A stretch of DNA of 64,000 nt from Halorarum salinum (lineage in GTDB: Archaea; Halobacteriota; Halobacteria; Halobacteriales; Haloferacaceae), in NCBI RefSeq assembly GCF_013402875.1, contig NZ_CP058579.1, positions 2,480,001-2,544,000 on the forward strand, read 5' to 3'. A program made the translations under genes and the position numbers. A model generated the notes under the pieces. It made no database searches, was not told the origin of the DNA, and saw nothing but the letters and a program-made list of their open reading frames with translations. Shown one piece after another: positions 53,090 through 61,777 of this stretch (the stretch's first letter is position 1; each line of letters starts with the position of its first letter).

Positions 53090-53581
53090 ATGGCGGAACC
53101 GGGGAACGTCGCGGTCGTCCACGTCGAGGCGAGGGTCGCCGAGGGGGAGGACGCCGGCGAGACGTTCGAGACGACCGACGTCGACGTCGCGCTCGAGTCG
53201 GGGAGCTACGACCCCCACCGCGACTACACGCCGATGGAGTTCCGGGTCGGCGCGGGGGAGGTGCCGCCGGCGATCGACGACGCGGTTCGGGACCTGTCCG
53301 TCGGGGAGGAACGGACGGTCACGGCGGACCCGGAGGACGCGTTCGGCCCCCGCGACGAGGGCGCCGTCGTCGAGGTGGACTGGGACGACCTCGGGGACGG
53401 CGACGGACCGGATGCCGCCGTCGGGAAACCCGTCACGGCAGAGACCGGCGAGGTCGGCTGGATAACGGACGCGAACGGGGACGTCGTCACCGTCGACTTC
53501 AACCACGAGTTCGCCGGCCAGCCGGTCACCTTCGTCGTCAGGTTGCTGGACGAACGCGAGCCGTCGGCCGGGGACGACTGA
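53090..53581 (+). CDS. FKBP-type peptidyl-prolyl isomerase (SlyD-like)
   Basis: The 163-residue protein is an FKBP with an inserted flap domain, as in SlyD: VAVVHVEARVAEG at the start, then YTPMEFRVGAGEVPPAIDDAV and SVGEERTVTADPEDAFGPRDE (the FKBP active region), the insertion around DDLGDGDGPDAAVGKPV, and VDFNHEFAGQPVTFVVRLLD at the end. It catalyses proline isomerisation and has chaperone activity in relatives. It is cytoplasmic; no signal peptide. Convergent with the sulfite-oxidase-family gene. Confidence 0.92.
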   Translation: MAEPGNVAVVHVEARVAEGEDAGETFETTDVDVALESGSYDPHRDYTPMEFRVGAGEVPPAIDDAVRDLSVGEERTVTADPEDAFGPRDEGAVVEVDWDDLGDGDGPDAAVGKPVTAETGEVGWITDANGDVVTVDFNHEFAGQPVTFVVRLLDEREPSAGDD

Positions 53582-53673
53582 GCGAGCGCGACGGGGACGG
53601 CGGTAGCCGGGCCCGACTTCCCTCGTTCCCGACGCCGATCCTCCGCCGCGACCGTCCGCCCCTCGACCGACGA

Positions 53674-55113
53674 CTACTCCTCCACGGTCACGTTCACGCC
53701 GTGGGGCTCGTACGCGGTGGCGATGTAGCCGTCCTGGTTCCACGGGAACATGTCGTCCTGGATGCCGCGGAGCCCCTCCTCCGGGCTGGAGATGGTCGCC
53801 GGCTGGGTGCGACCCTGCGAGTCGGTCGCCCGCGAGACGAGCCGGTACTCGCCGGGTTCCGGCGACCAGACGTAGCGGAACAGGCGCCAGGAGAAGACGC
53901 CCAGGTCGGGCCGGAAGAACTCCGCCTCCCCCCACGTCTCGCCGCCGTCGTCGGAGACCTCGACCGAGTCGACCGTCTGGTCGCCGGCCCAGGCGACGCC
54001 GACGACCTCGACGCTGCCGTCGGGCTGTCGGGTGACGGTGCTGTCTTCGCCGGGGTGGCCGATCTGCGACTTCACGAGCTGGTCGAAGATGTAGGCGTTC
54101 CGGATCTCGTCCGGGTTCTGCATCTGCTCGTACGTGTCGTAGACGTCGACCGACTCGTACTGCTCGGCGGCCTCGTCCTGTTCGGGGATGATGCGGTAGG
54201 AGTACTGCTGCCAGTGGGTGTAGGTCCGCTGGTCGCCGTCCTCCCACTCCTCGCCGAACACCATCATGTCCATGACGTGCATCCGGTTCACCCACTTCAC
54301 GTTGTTGTTGCCGTACCAGCCGGGGACGACGAGCCTCACGGGGAAGCCGTGGTCGGAGGCGAGCGGCCGTCCGTTCATCTCGTAGGCGAGCAGGCAGTCG
54401 TCCATCACCTTCGACATGGGGATCGACCGGGTGAAGACGTCCTCCCCCTCGGGCGCCTCCCCGCCCATCGCCGAGAGCCACATCCCGTCGCTCGTGTCGG
54501 CACCGTACCGCTCCAGGACGGCGCTCAGGGGCGTGCCGGTCCACTCGGCGTTCCCGACGGCCCCGAACGTCCACTGGTTGCCGCCGACCTGCGGCTGGAA
54601 GTACGACCGGCCGTTGCCGGAGCACTGCATCACGTGGAACACCGTCTCCGTCGGGAACCCGTTCTTCAGTTCCTCCATCGAGAGGTCGACCTCCTCGTCG
54701 ACCAAGCCGGTCAGCGAGACGCTCCAGTCGGCCTCGTCGATCTCCGGGGTGGGGTAGTGGTTCCGGATGTACAGTTCCTCGAGCGGCGTGACGAGCGTCG
54801 TGTACGTCGCCCGCTCCGCGGCCTCCGCGTTCTCCGGCTCCGGGGAGAGGATCCGGAGCCCCGGGTACCGCTCCTCGAGGGACGGGCCGGTTTCCTCCGG
54901 CGTCTCCGTCTCGGCCTCGGGCGTCTCGGTCTCGGTGGCGGTCGTGGAGGCCGTCGGCGACCCCGCCGTCCCGGTCGGCTGCGTGTCGGCCTCGCTACCC
55001 CCACAACCCGCCAGCAGGGACGCGCCGCCCACGGCCCCGGCAGCGTGGAGGAACCGGCGCCGCTTCAGGTAGCGCTCGCGCTTCGAGATCCGGTCCGACT
55101 GTTGATCGGGCAT
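53674..55113 (-). CDS. Sulfite-oxidase-family molybdopterin oxidoreductase (Tat lipoprotein)
   Basis: The 479-residue protein has a twin-arginine signal (Arg18-Arg20 in LKRRRFLHAAG) and a lipobox LLAGC with Cys37, followed by a Thr/Glu-rich linker to about residue 90. The molybdopterin domain has the ligand Cys164 in HVMQCSGNGRSYF, GVPLSAVLERYG-like GTPLSAVLERYGAD and the DHGFPVRLVVPGWYGNNNVKW segment; a dimerisation domain with WAGDQTVDSVEVSDDGGETW follows. This is the sulfite oxidase (SUOX/SorA) architecture. It should oxidise sulfite or a related sulfur/nitrogen compound outside the membrane. The halocyanin gene upstream is a natural electron acceptor. Confidence 0.9.
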   Translation of the reverse strand: MPDQQSDRISKRERYLKRRRFLHAAGAVGGASLLAGCGGSEADTQPTGTAGSPTASTTATETETPEAETETPEETGPSLEERYPGLRILSPEPENAEAAERATYTTLVTPLEELYIRNHYPTPEIDEADWSVSLTGLVDEEVDLSMEELKNGFPTETVFHVMQCSGNGRSYFQPQVGGNQWTFGAVGNAEWTGTPLSAVLERYGADTSDGMWLSAMGGEAPEGEDVFTRSIPMSKVMDDCLLAYEMNGRPLASDHGFPVRLVVPGWYGNNNVKWVNRMHVMDMMVFGEEWEDGDQRTYTHWQQYSYRIIPEQDEAAEQYESVDVYDTYEQMQNPDEIRNAYIFDQLVKSQIGHPGEDSTVTRQPDGSVEVVGVAWAGDQTVDSVEVSDDGGETWGEAEFFRPDLGVFSWRLFRYVWSPEPGEYRLVSRATDSQGRTQPATISSPEEGLRGIQDDMFPWNQDGYIATAYEPHGVNVTVEE

Positions 55114-55321
55114 GAACCGGACCGTTGGTCCCGCACGCCCCTTGTTATGTTCACCCACGGCGCGGTAAGGGGTCGTCCGTGCCGAGGGTCGGATTCGTTC
55201 GGAACGCGTCCCGGGCAGTGCCACCCCGGGGGTCAACCGATCGGACCCGCCCGTCCACGGATCAGGGTCGGGCCTCGGCGGTCAGAATCGCTCCGACGGA
55301 GAGCGGCGACCCGCGATCCCC

Positions 55322-55927
55322 TCAGCCGTCGACGACGACGGTGCCGACCATCCCCTGGTCCTCGTGGGGTTCACAGACGTAGACGTACTCGCCGGGGACG
55401 GTGAAGACGTGCTCGAAGGTCGATCCTACCTCGTTGATCGAGTAGTGCCGGTCCCCCTCGTAGGACGCGAACGGCTCGGCCCCCTCCGGGTTCCGGACCT
55501 TCTCGGACGCGCCGGGAAGGGACGTGACGTTGTGTCCCGCGCTGTCGAAGGTCCACCGCACCGCGTCCCCCACCCGGATCTCGACCGTCTCGGGGTCGAA
55601 TCGGAGCCTCCCCTCCGGGCCGACCGCCACGTCGATCGTGCTGCCGCCCGTCGACGTGCCGGTAGCGGGGGGACAGTCCGGGGTACCGGTCCCGTTCGTT
55701 TCGGTCGTCCCGGTCGGTGATGCGTCCATCGGACACGACTCCGTCCCGTCCGGTGGCGTTTCAGCCGCGCTCGTCGGCGTCCCGGCACCGTCGGCGGTCG
55801 CCCCCGCCGGCCGCTCGGTCGCCGACGATTCCCCGGTCGGCTGGGCGCCGTCCCCGCTCAGGCATCCGGCTATCACGCCCAGCCCCGACGCGGCGAACCC
55901 ACCGAGAAACGTCCGTCTGTCGGTCAT
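55322..55927 (-). CDS. Halocyanin-type blue copper lipoprotein
   Basis: The 201-residue protein has a twin-arginine signal (Arg4-Arg5 in TDRRTFLGGF), lipobox VIAGC with Cys22, a long Thr/Gly/Pro-rich linker and a C-terminal plastocyanin domain (about residues 100-201). Type 1 copper ligands are His132 in SAGHNV, Cys185 and His188 in YVCEPHEDQGM and Met193. It carries electrons at the outer membrane face. Upstream of the sulfite-oxidase-family gene by 208 bases on the same strand, it is a likely redox partner. A CPMDAS stretch in the linker is of unclear meaning. Confidence 0.9.
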   Translation of the reverse strand: MTDRRTFLGGFAASGLGVIAGCLSGDGAQPTGESSATERPAGATADGAGTPTSAAETPPDGTESCPMDASPTGTTETNGTGTPDCPPATGTSTGGSTIDVAVGPEGRLRFDPETVEIRVGDAVRWTFDSAGHNVTSLPGASEKVRNPEGAEPFASYEGDRHYSINEVGSTFEHVFTVPGEYVYVCEPHEDQGMVGTVVVDG

Positions 55928-56135
55928 GCGTCGACCGACGCCGCGGACGGCCGTTGTTACGAGCCCCCTTCGCTCCGGGACCCCTCCGTCCCGATCGTCC
56001 GTCCCACGTAGGGCCACCGTACCGGCCGGGCGACGGGGGAGGGCCATCGCGACCGATCGACCCGGGGGACGCGCCGTCGCCGCTCCCCCGCCCCGGACCC
56101 CTCATCCTTTTGACGGAGCGTCGGTACCCACCCGC

Positions 56136-56594
56136 ATGGAGACACTCGACCCCCGCGTCCGGTTCCTCTGGGCCGCGGGCGCGCTCGTCACCGCGGCGGT
56201 GCTCGGCGCCGCCGGGTTCGCGCTCGTCCGGTTCGGCGTTCCAGTCCCCGGAACCGGCGTCCTCGCGGTCGTCGTCGTCGTCGCGGTCGCCGGGGCCGTC
56301 CTCGCGGTCCTCCGCTACCGCGTCTGGCGCTTCGAGGTGCGCGAGGACTCGCTGTACCTCGTCCGCGGGGTCCTCACCCGCACCGACACCTCGGTGCCGT
56401 TCGTCCGCGTCCAGCACGTCGACACCAGACGCGGCCCCGTCGAACGGGCCGTCGGGCTGGCGAGCGTCGTCGTGTACACGGCCGGGACGCGCGGGGCCGA
56501 CATCGCCATCCCGGGGCTGACGCCCGAGCGTGCTGGGGAACTCCGGGAGCGCCTGCGCGACCTCGCGACCGAGAGCGAACTGGACGCCGTCTGA
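56136..56594 (+). CDS. Bacterial PH-domain membrane protein (YdbS-like)
   Basis: The 152-residue protein has two hydrophobic segments (about residues 9-32 and 40-59) and then a bPH2 domain: RVWRFEVREDSLYLVRGVLTRTDTSVPFVRVQHVDTRRGPVERAVGLASVVVYTAG. The SVPFVRVQHVD stretch is characteristic of the YdbS/YdbT family. Function is unknown; in Bacillus relatives affect resistance to cell-surface stress. It ends 1 base before the ATG of the larger YdbT-like gene, so the two are cotranscribed and may form one complex. Confidence 0.88.
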   Translation: METLDPRVRFLWAAGALVTAAVLGAAGFALVRFGVPVPGTGVLAVVVVVAVAGAVLAVLRYRVWRFEVREDSLYLVRGVLTRTDTSVPFVRVQHVDTRRGPVERAVGLASVVVYTAGTRGADIAIPGLTPERAGELRERLRDLATESELDAV

Positions 56595-56595
56595 G

Positions 56596-58398
56596 ATGAC
56601 CAGACTCCACCCGCTCTCGGCGGTGCTCGACGCGGCCCGGGCGGCGCTCCAGTTCGGCTCCTTCGGGTTCTTCGCGGTACTGCTGCTGTCCGGACCGCTC
56701 GGGTTCGGCGACGCCGCCGCGGCGTTCGTGCTGGCGCCCCTCGGCGCGGTCGTCGGCGCCGGCTACGCCGTCGCACGGTACCTCCGGTTCGAGTACGACC
56801 TGCGCCCGGAGCACCTCGTCGTCACCTCGGGCGTGTTCGCCAGACAGGAGCGCGAGATTCCCCTCCGGCGGATCCAGAACGTGGACGTCTCCAGGGGCGT
56901 CATCCAGCGCCTGCTGGGGCTCGCGACTGTTCGGTTCGAGACGGCCGGGGGCAGCGCGACCGAGGCCACGCTGGACGCGGTCGGCGTCGACGAGGCCGAG
57001 CGCCTCCGCCACGAGGTCGGGGAGCGCGTCCGCGCCGTCCGCGAGCGGGAGCGGGCGAGCGGGGACGCCGCCGGACGCGGAGCGACCGCGGAGTCGACGG
57101 GCCAGGCCGCCGGGACGGCGGGGACGCGGACGGGGCCCGCCGACGGCCTAACGGGGACGGAACGCGGCCCCCGCACGCCGGCCGCCGAACCCGAACGGGA
57201 GACGCTGTACGAGATCTCGGGGGGCGACCTGCTCGTGCTCAGCGCCGTCTCGTTCCGGCCGGGCGCGATCGCGGCGCCGGTGTTCGGCGCGCCGTTCGTC
57301 GGCGACCTCGTCGTCGACGGCCTGCTCGTGACGTTTCGCCTCCTCGGCGGCGGACGAGGGGGTGGATTCCCGGACGACCTCGCGATCCTGTTCACCGCGC
57401 TCGCCGGCCTGCTCGCGTTCGCGCTCGCGGTCTGGGTCGCCAGCGCCGCGCTCACGTACGTCCGGTACTACGACTTCCGGCTCGAACGCGTCGCGGACGA
57501 ACTCCGGTACGAGCGCGGGCTGGCGGGTCGGTACAGCGGGACGATCCCGCTCGACAAGATGCAGACGGTCACGGTCGGCGAGAACGCCGCGATGCGGAGG
57601 CTCGGCTACGCGAGCCTCTCGGTGGAGACGGCGGGGTACGCGCCGGGATCGGACGGCGCGGGCGGCGCGGAGACCACGGTCCCGCTGGCGTCCCGCGACC
57701 GCGTGTTCTCGCTCGCGCGCGACCTCCAGCCGTTCGGCGAGCGGTCGTTCCGACGGCCGCCGACTCGCGCCCGCCGGCGGTACGCCGTCAGGTACGTCAT
57801 CGTCTCGTTCGTCCTGGCGGGTCTCGGTCTCGCCGCCGCGCGCGCCCTGTCGCCGGTGCCGGACCTCGTCGCGCTCGTCCCGCTCGTCGGCCTCCCGCTC
57901 GCGCCCGTCGCCGCCCGGGCGAAGTGGCGTCACCGCGGGTACGACGAGGCCGACGACGCCGTGTTGACCCGATCGGGATTCTGGCACCGGAGCACCCGCG
58001 TGGTCCCGTACTACCGGCTCCAGACCGTGTTCGTCCGCCGGACGGTGTTCCAGCGCCGCTGGGGGCTCGCGAGCGTCACGGCCGACACGGCGTCGACGTC
58101 GAGTTTCGTCGTCGGCGACGCGACCGCGTACGACCTCGACGGCGGGGACGCCGATCGGCTCCGGGAGCGCCTGATCGAACGGCTCCGCGCGGACCTGGCC
58201 GAACGTCGCGGGTCGGGGGGAACGCGCGGGGACGGACGACGCGGAGACGACGCGGACGAAGGCGCGGGTGAAGACGACGCGGACGGATACGACGCGGGTG
58301 AAGACGATCGGCTCACGGACGAGGTCGAGGCCGACGAGGACGGCGCCGACGGCGGGGCGCCCGGGGACGCGACCGGCCCGGGCGGGCCAAACGCCTGA
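56596..58398 (+). CDS. Triple bacterial PH-domain membrane protein (YdbT-like)
   Basis: The 600-residue protein carries three bPH2 domains, each recognised by a VPLRRIQN- or IPLDKMQT-like strand: EIPLRRIQNVDVSRGVIQRL near residue 95, TIPLDKMQTVTVGENAAMRR near 320 and VPYYRLQTVFVRRTVFQRR near 470. Pairs of hydrophobic segments precede each domain. The last 60 residues are an acidic Asp/Glu/Gly tail, cytoplasmic by charge. It follows the YdbS-like gene without a gap; the pair matches the bacterial ydbS-ydbT arrangement. No enzymatic motif is visible. Confidence 0.88.
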   Translation: MTRLHPLSAVLDAARAALQFGSFGFFAVLLLSGPLGFGDAAAAFVLAPLGAVVGAGYAVARYLRFEYDLRPEHLVVTSGVFARQEREIPLRRIQNVDVSRGVIQRLLGLATVRFETAGGSATEATLDAVGVDEAERLRHEVGERVRAVRERERASGDAAGRGATAESTGQAAGTAGTRTGPADGLTGTERGPRTPAAEPERETLYEISGGDLLVLSAVSFRPGAIAAPVFGAPFVGDLVVDGLLVTFRLLGGGRGGGFPDDLAILFTALAGLLAFALAVWVASAALTYVRYYDFRLERVADELRYERGLAGRYSGTIPLDKMQTVTVGENAAMRRLGYASLSVETAGYAPGSDGAGGAETTVPLASRDRVFSLARDLQPFGERSFRRPPTRARRRYAVRYVIVSFVLAGLGLAAARALSPVPDLVALVPLVGLPLAPVAARAKWRHRGYDEADDAVLTRSGFWHRSTRVVPYYRLQTVFVRRTVFQRRWGLASVTADTASTSSFVVGDATAYDLDGGDADRLRERLIERLRADLAERRGSGGTRGDGRRGDDADEGAGEDDADGYDAGEDDRLTDEVEADEDGADGGAPGDATGPGGPNA

Positions 58399-58445
58399 CC
58401 GGGACGCGGTCGTACTCGGGAGTCGGTCAGGTACCCAGCCGTCGG

Positions 58446-58949
58446 TCAGACCTCGTACCGGGGAATGTGCGCGTAGCGCAGGAACAGCGAGCCCAGCACG
58501 TAGCCGTACGCGACGTGGGCGAGCAGGCTGACGAGGACGTACCCCCACAGCAGTAGCCCGGTCTGACCGGTCCAGAACGCGATGAGGAAGCCGGTCCAGA
58601 TGATGACCGCGTAGGTGACGCCCCGGAGCGCCGTCGACCGCGCCGGCGGGAGGAACTCCGCGAGCGACACGAAGAGGATGGGGAGCGTCGTCATCCCGCC
58701 GCCGACGAAGATGAACGCGCCGAGCGGGAACGCGAGCGAGGACTCCGCCGGAACGCCGAGGAGTTCGGCCAGGCCGGCGAACGCGTCCGGCGAGATGACG
58801 CCGAGCGCGTACCCGACCGCGAAGAACGGCACCATCGCGACCATCCCGACGAACCCGGCGCCGCCGGCGATCAGGATCTCGCGGACCCCGATGTCGGTCT
58901 CCCGTTTGCCGGTCTGTTCCCCCGTCGCGGCAGCGGCGCCGTTCGTCAT
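58446..58949 (-). CDS. Four-helix membrane protein of unknown function
   Basis: The 167-residue protein has an N-terminal hydrophilic stretch of about 22 residues and then four hydrophobic segments: GVREILIAGGAGFVGMVAMV, PLGAFIFVGGGMTTLPILFV, ALRGVTYAVIIWTGFLIAFW and LLWGYVLVSLLAHVAYGYVL. I do not recognise a specific family with confidence; DUF6789-type haloarchaeal membrane proteins look similar. It is convergent with the YdbT-like gene and 44 bases downstream of the Dna2-like gene on the same strand. Confidence 0.75.
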   Translation of the reverse strand: MTNGAAAATGEQTGKRETDIGVREILIAGGAGFVGMVAMVPFFAVGYALGVISPDAFAGLAELLGVPAESSLAFPLGAFIFVGGGMTTLPILFVSLAEFLPPARSTALRGVTYAVIIWTGFLIAFWTGQTGLLLWGYVLVSLLAHVAYGYVLGSLFLRYAHIPRYEV

Positions 58950-58993
58950 GGTAACACGTCACGTGAGGCGAGCGGATAAAGACTCGGACCGGG

Positions 58994-61693
58994 TCAGCGC
59001 CGCGCCCAGTCGAGCATCCGCCGGTAGAACGGGTCGGAGGCCAGCGCGTCGGCGTCCCCCACGAGACAGAGCGCCTTCCTCGCCCGGGTCAGCGCGACGT
59101 TCATCCGGCGCGGGTCCTCGAAGATCGGCGAGTCGAGCGAGTCGGTGGCGACGAACGAGACGACGATCACCTCCTCGCTCGACCCCTGGAACCGGTCGAC
59201 GGTGTCGACGGTGACGTCGGTCCGTCGGCCGATCTCGGCGACCTGCGCGCGGAACGGCGCGATGACGCCGATCTCCCCGCGCGGGACGCCGGCGTCGACG
59301 TACGACTCGACGACCGCCGCGACGCGCTCGGCCTCCGCCGGGTTCGCGTTCCCCTCCCGCCGACCGTCCGGGTCGACGAAGGCGACGTTCGCTCGGAGTT
59401 CGGGCGGCAGGACGTCGGCGTCGACGCCGAGATCGGCCAGGGTCTGTCCCGCCACCTCGGGGGTCGCCGGTCGAAGGGCGCCGTCGTAGAACTCGCTGGA
59501 GGAGAACGCCTGGATGCGCTGGCTCATCCGGTACTGCCGGTCGAGCATCACGCCCGCGTCCGGATGGTCCTCGATGAGCCGCTGGAACAGCGACCGCTGG
59601 AGGTCGTTTTCGGCCCGGACGACGGGCGGCAACTGCTCGTGGTCGCCGACGAGCACGAACCCGTCCGCGAGGTTGACCGCGGCCAGCGTCCCCGGTTCGG
59701 TGAGCTGTGAGGCCTCGTCGACGAGCGCGACGTCGAACCCCTGCTCGCGCATCGCGCGCGAGCCGCAGGCCGCGGTGGTGGCGGCCACGACGGACGCGCC
59801 GTTCAGTTCGGCCGCGCGGTCGTTCGGCTCGCCACGGCGGACGAGCCTGACGTCCTGCATGTCGCCCCGGACGCCGGTCTCCGTGCCGTACCGGACGGCG
59901 CCCTCGAACCCCTGCTCGCGGAGGGCTTCGAGCGCGTTGTCGACCGCGCGGTTGGTGAACGCCGACAGCAGCACCCGATCGCCGCGTTCGACGAGCGCGC
60001 GGACGATGCGGGCGATGGTGTACGTCTTCCCGGTCCCCGGCGGGCCGTGGACCAGCGCGAAGTCCTCGGCGTTCACGGCGCGGTTCACCGCCCGGTTCTG
60101 CGACTCGTTGTTGTCGATGAAGGTGTCGTCGCCGTCGGCGAACTCGGGTTCGCGCCGCCCGAACAGCACGTCCTTGCGGTCGGAGTCGCCCTTCAACAGC
60201 GCGTCGTGAAGGGCGGTCAGCATCCGGTCGACCGAGATCTCGGAGGGGTAGACGTCCAGCCGGCGGAGGTCGACCGGCTCGTCGGTCGTGACGGCGACCT
60301 CCTCGCCGAGTTCCTCGATGCGACACAGCTCGCTGTGGCCCGCCGCCGGGTCGCCGTCCGAGGCGAGCGCCACGTCGCCCTCGCGGAGCTTCGAGACCGC
60401 CTCGGGGTCCTTCCGGGCCCGCAGCCGCCAGCGGCCGCCGGGCAGCTCCTCGCGGTCGAGCGGGTCGAGATCGACCAGCGCCCGGTCGTCCGCGGCGCGT
60501 TCCTCGGCCGTCTGCTCCCAGAGCTTCCGGTACTCGGCGTGGGTCTCGCGGCGCTCCTCCTCGATCGCGCGGTAGGAGCGGTCGAAGTAGTCGCGCTCCT
60601 CCTCGGGGAGCGGCGTCCCGATCTGGCCCGCCTTCGACTCCTGGTCGAGGCGGCCGGAGACGACCATGCAGGTGTCCTGCTCGAAGCAGTACTCGCACTT
60701 CGCGTCGGCCTCGAACCCGGTCGGGACCGAGACGTCGAACTCCGTCGCGGCGATCTCGTTGCGCGTGCGGACGACGAACTCGAGCAGGCCCTTCCCGACC
60801 GAGAACTCCTTGGCCGGCGAGAGGTCGCCGCTCGCCTCCGAGCGGTCGAGCGCGGTGTTCTTCGTGTACAGCAGCGTGCCGGTGTCCGCCGGGACGCCGC
60901 GTTCCCGGAGCAGCAGCGCGTAGCAGGCCGCCTGGATCTTGTCCTGGAAGCGCGGGTCCCGGTTCGTGTTCTTCCCCGTCTTCAGTTCGACCGGCATCCC
61001 GCGGCGGAGCGCGTCGGCCCGGCCCTTCACGCCGAACGTCGGAGAGATGAGCGTGTACTCCGAGCGCCAGTCGGTCTCCGCGGGCGTCCCGTCCCACTCC
61101 GACGGGGCGGTCCCCGCCTCGTCCCCCTCGGGCGTCAGGGTCCCCTGGTTCAGCCACCCCTCGATGGCGGCCGCGTTGCGGCGCACCTCGTCTACGACCT
61201 CCTCGCGCTCGCGGCCGAGCAGGCCCAGTTCGAGCCCCGCGTCCGCCACCTGGTCCTCGATGCTCTCCTCCAGGTCGACGCCGCGCAGGAGGTCGCCGAA
61301 CACCTCGTGGACGATGGTCCCCTTGACGACCGGGTAGTTCAGCGGGACGCCCGAGAGCTTGTTCAGGTAGTACATCCGGGGACACTGGACCCACGACCGA
61401 ACGTCGGTCACGTCGACGAGGAAGTCCGGTTCGAGCACCACGTACGACTCCTTCGAGGTCGTGTACCCCTCGCGGTCGCCGTGGTCGTCGCGCTCGGCAT
61501 CCGTGACCAGCAGTTCCATCCCGGGTTCGGCGTGCTCGGCGGTGTGGGTCCACTTGCCCCACAGCGTCACCGTCGCCGCGTCAGCCGCGCCGTCGTCGGG
61601 TCGCACGGTCAGTTCCGCCAGGTCGCGCTCGCCGTACTTCGTGTCCACCGAACGGACCTCGCCGACCGACAGGATCGGACCGCGGACGTTCAC
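58994..61693 (-). CDS. OB-fold / Cas4-like nuclease / SF1 helicase (Dna2-like)
   Basis: The 899-residue protein combines three parts. Residues 4-62 look like an OB fold (ILSVGEVRSVDTKYGERDLA). Residues about 95-345 form a PD-(D/E)xK Cas4/Dna2-type nuclease: four cysteines for a Fe-S cluster (Cys104 in WVQCPRMYYL and Cys333, Cys336, Cys342 in CEYCFEQDTC), the GTIVHEVFGDLL segment and the VELKTGKNTN strand. The helicase core has Walker A GPPGTGKT near 548, DEASQ and GDHEQLPPVV motifs and EVIVVSFVATDS. Dna2 processes flaps and resected ends. No D/E-x-K residue appears to be missing at this level. The annotation is firm for domains; cellular role is inferred. Confidence 0.92.
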   Translation of the reverse strand: MNVRGPILSVGEVRSVDTKYGERDLAELTVRPDDGAADAATVTLWGKWTHTAEHAEPGMELLVTDAERDDHGDREGYTTSKESYVVLEPDFLVDVTDVRSWVQCPRMYYLNKLSGVPLNYPVVKGTIVHEVFGDLLRGVDLEESIEDQVADAGLELGLLGREREEVVDEVRRNAAAIEGWLNQGTLTPEGDEAGTAPSEWDGTPAETDWRSEYTLISPTFGVKGRADALRRGMPVELKTGKNTNRDPRFQDKIQAACYALLLRERGVPADTGTLLYTKNTALDRSEASGDLSPAKEFSVGKGLLEFVVRTRNEIAATEFDVSVPTGFEADAKCEYCFEQDTCMVVSGRLDQESKAGQIGTPLPEEERDYFDRSYRAIEEERRETHAEYRKLWEQTAEERAADDRALVDLDPLDREELPGGRWRLRARKDPEAVSKLREGDVALASDGDPAAGHSELCRIEELGEEVAVTTDEPVDLRRLDVYPSEISVDRMLTALHDALLKGDSDRKDVLFGRREPEFADGDDTFIDNNESQNRAVNRAVNAEDFALVHGPPGTGKTYTIARIVRALVERGDRVLLSAFTNRAVDNALEALREQGFEGAVRYGTETGVRGDMQDVRLVRRGEPNDRAAELNGASVVAATTAACGSRAMREQGFDVALVDEASQLTEPGTLAAVNLADGFVLVGDHEQLPPVVRAENDLQRSLFQRLIEDHPDAGVMLDRQYRMSQRIQAFSSSEFYDGALRPATPEVAGQTLADLGVDADVLPPELRANVAFVDPDGRREGNANPAEAERVAAVVESYVDAGVPRGEIGVIAPFRAQVAEIGRRTDVTVDTVDRFQGSSEEVIVVSFVATDSLDSPIFEDPRRMNVALTRARKALCLVGDADALASDPFYRRMLDWARR

Positions 61694-61777
61694 TACCCTA
61701 CCCCGGTCGCCGCTGGTGAAAAACGGTGTCGGTCCCCGCGCCGGTGCCGTCTCGGGGACGGGCGGGCGACGCGCAGT

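Noticed and set aside
50108-54625. A 1505-codon open frame on the minus strand under the Lhr, FKBP and sulfite-oxidase-family genes
   Set aside because: It is an antisense shadow created by strong G/C third-position bias: the protein is Arg/Val/Glu/Leu low-complexity and the real genes on both strands have recognised domains.
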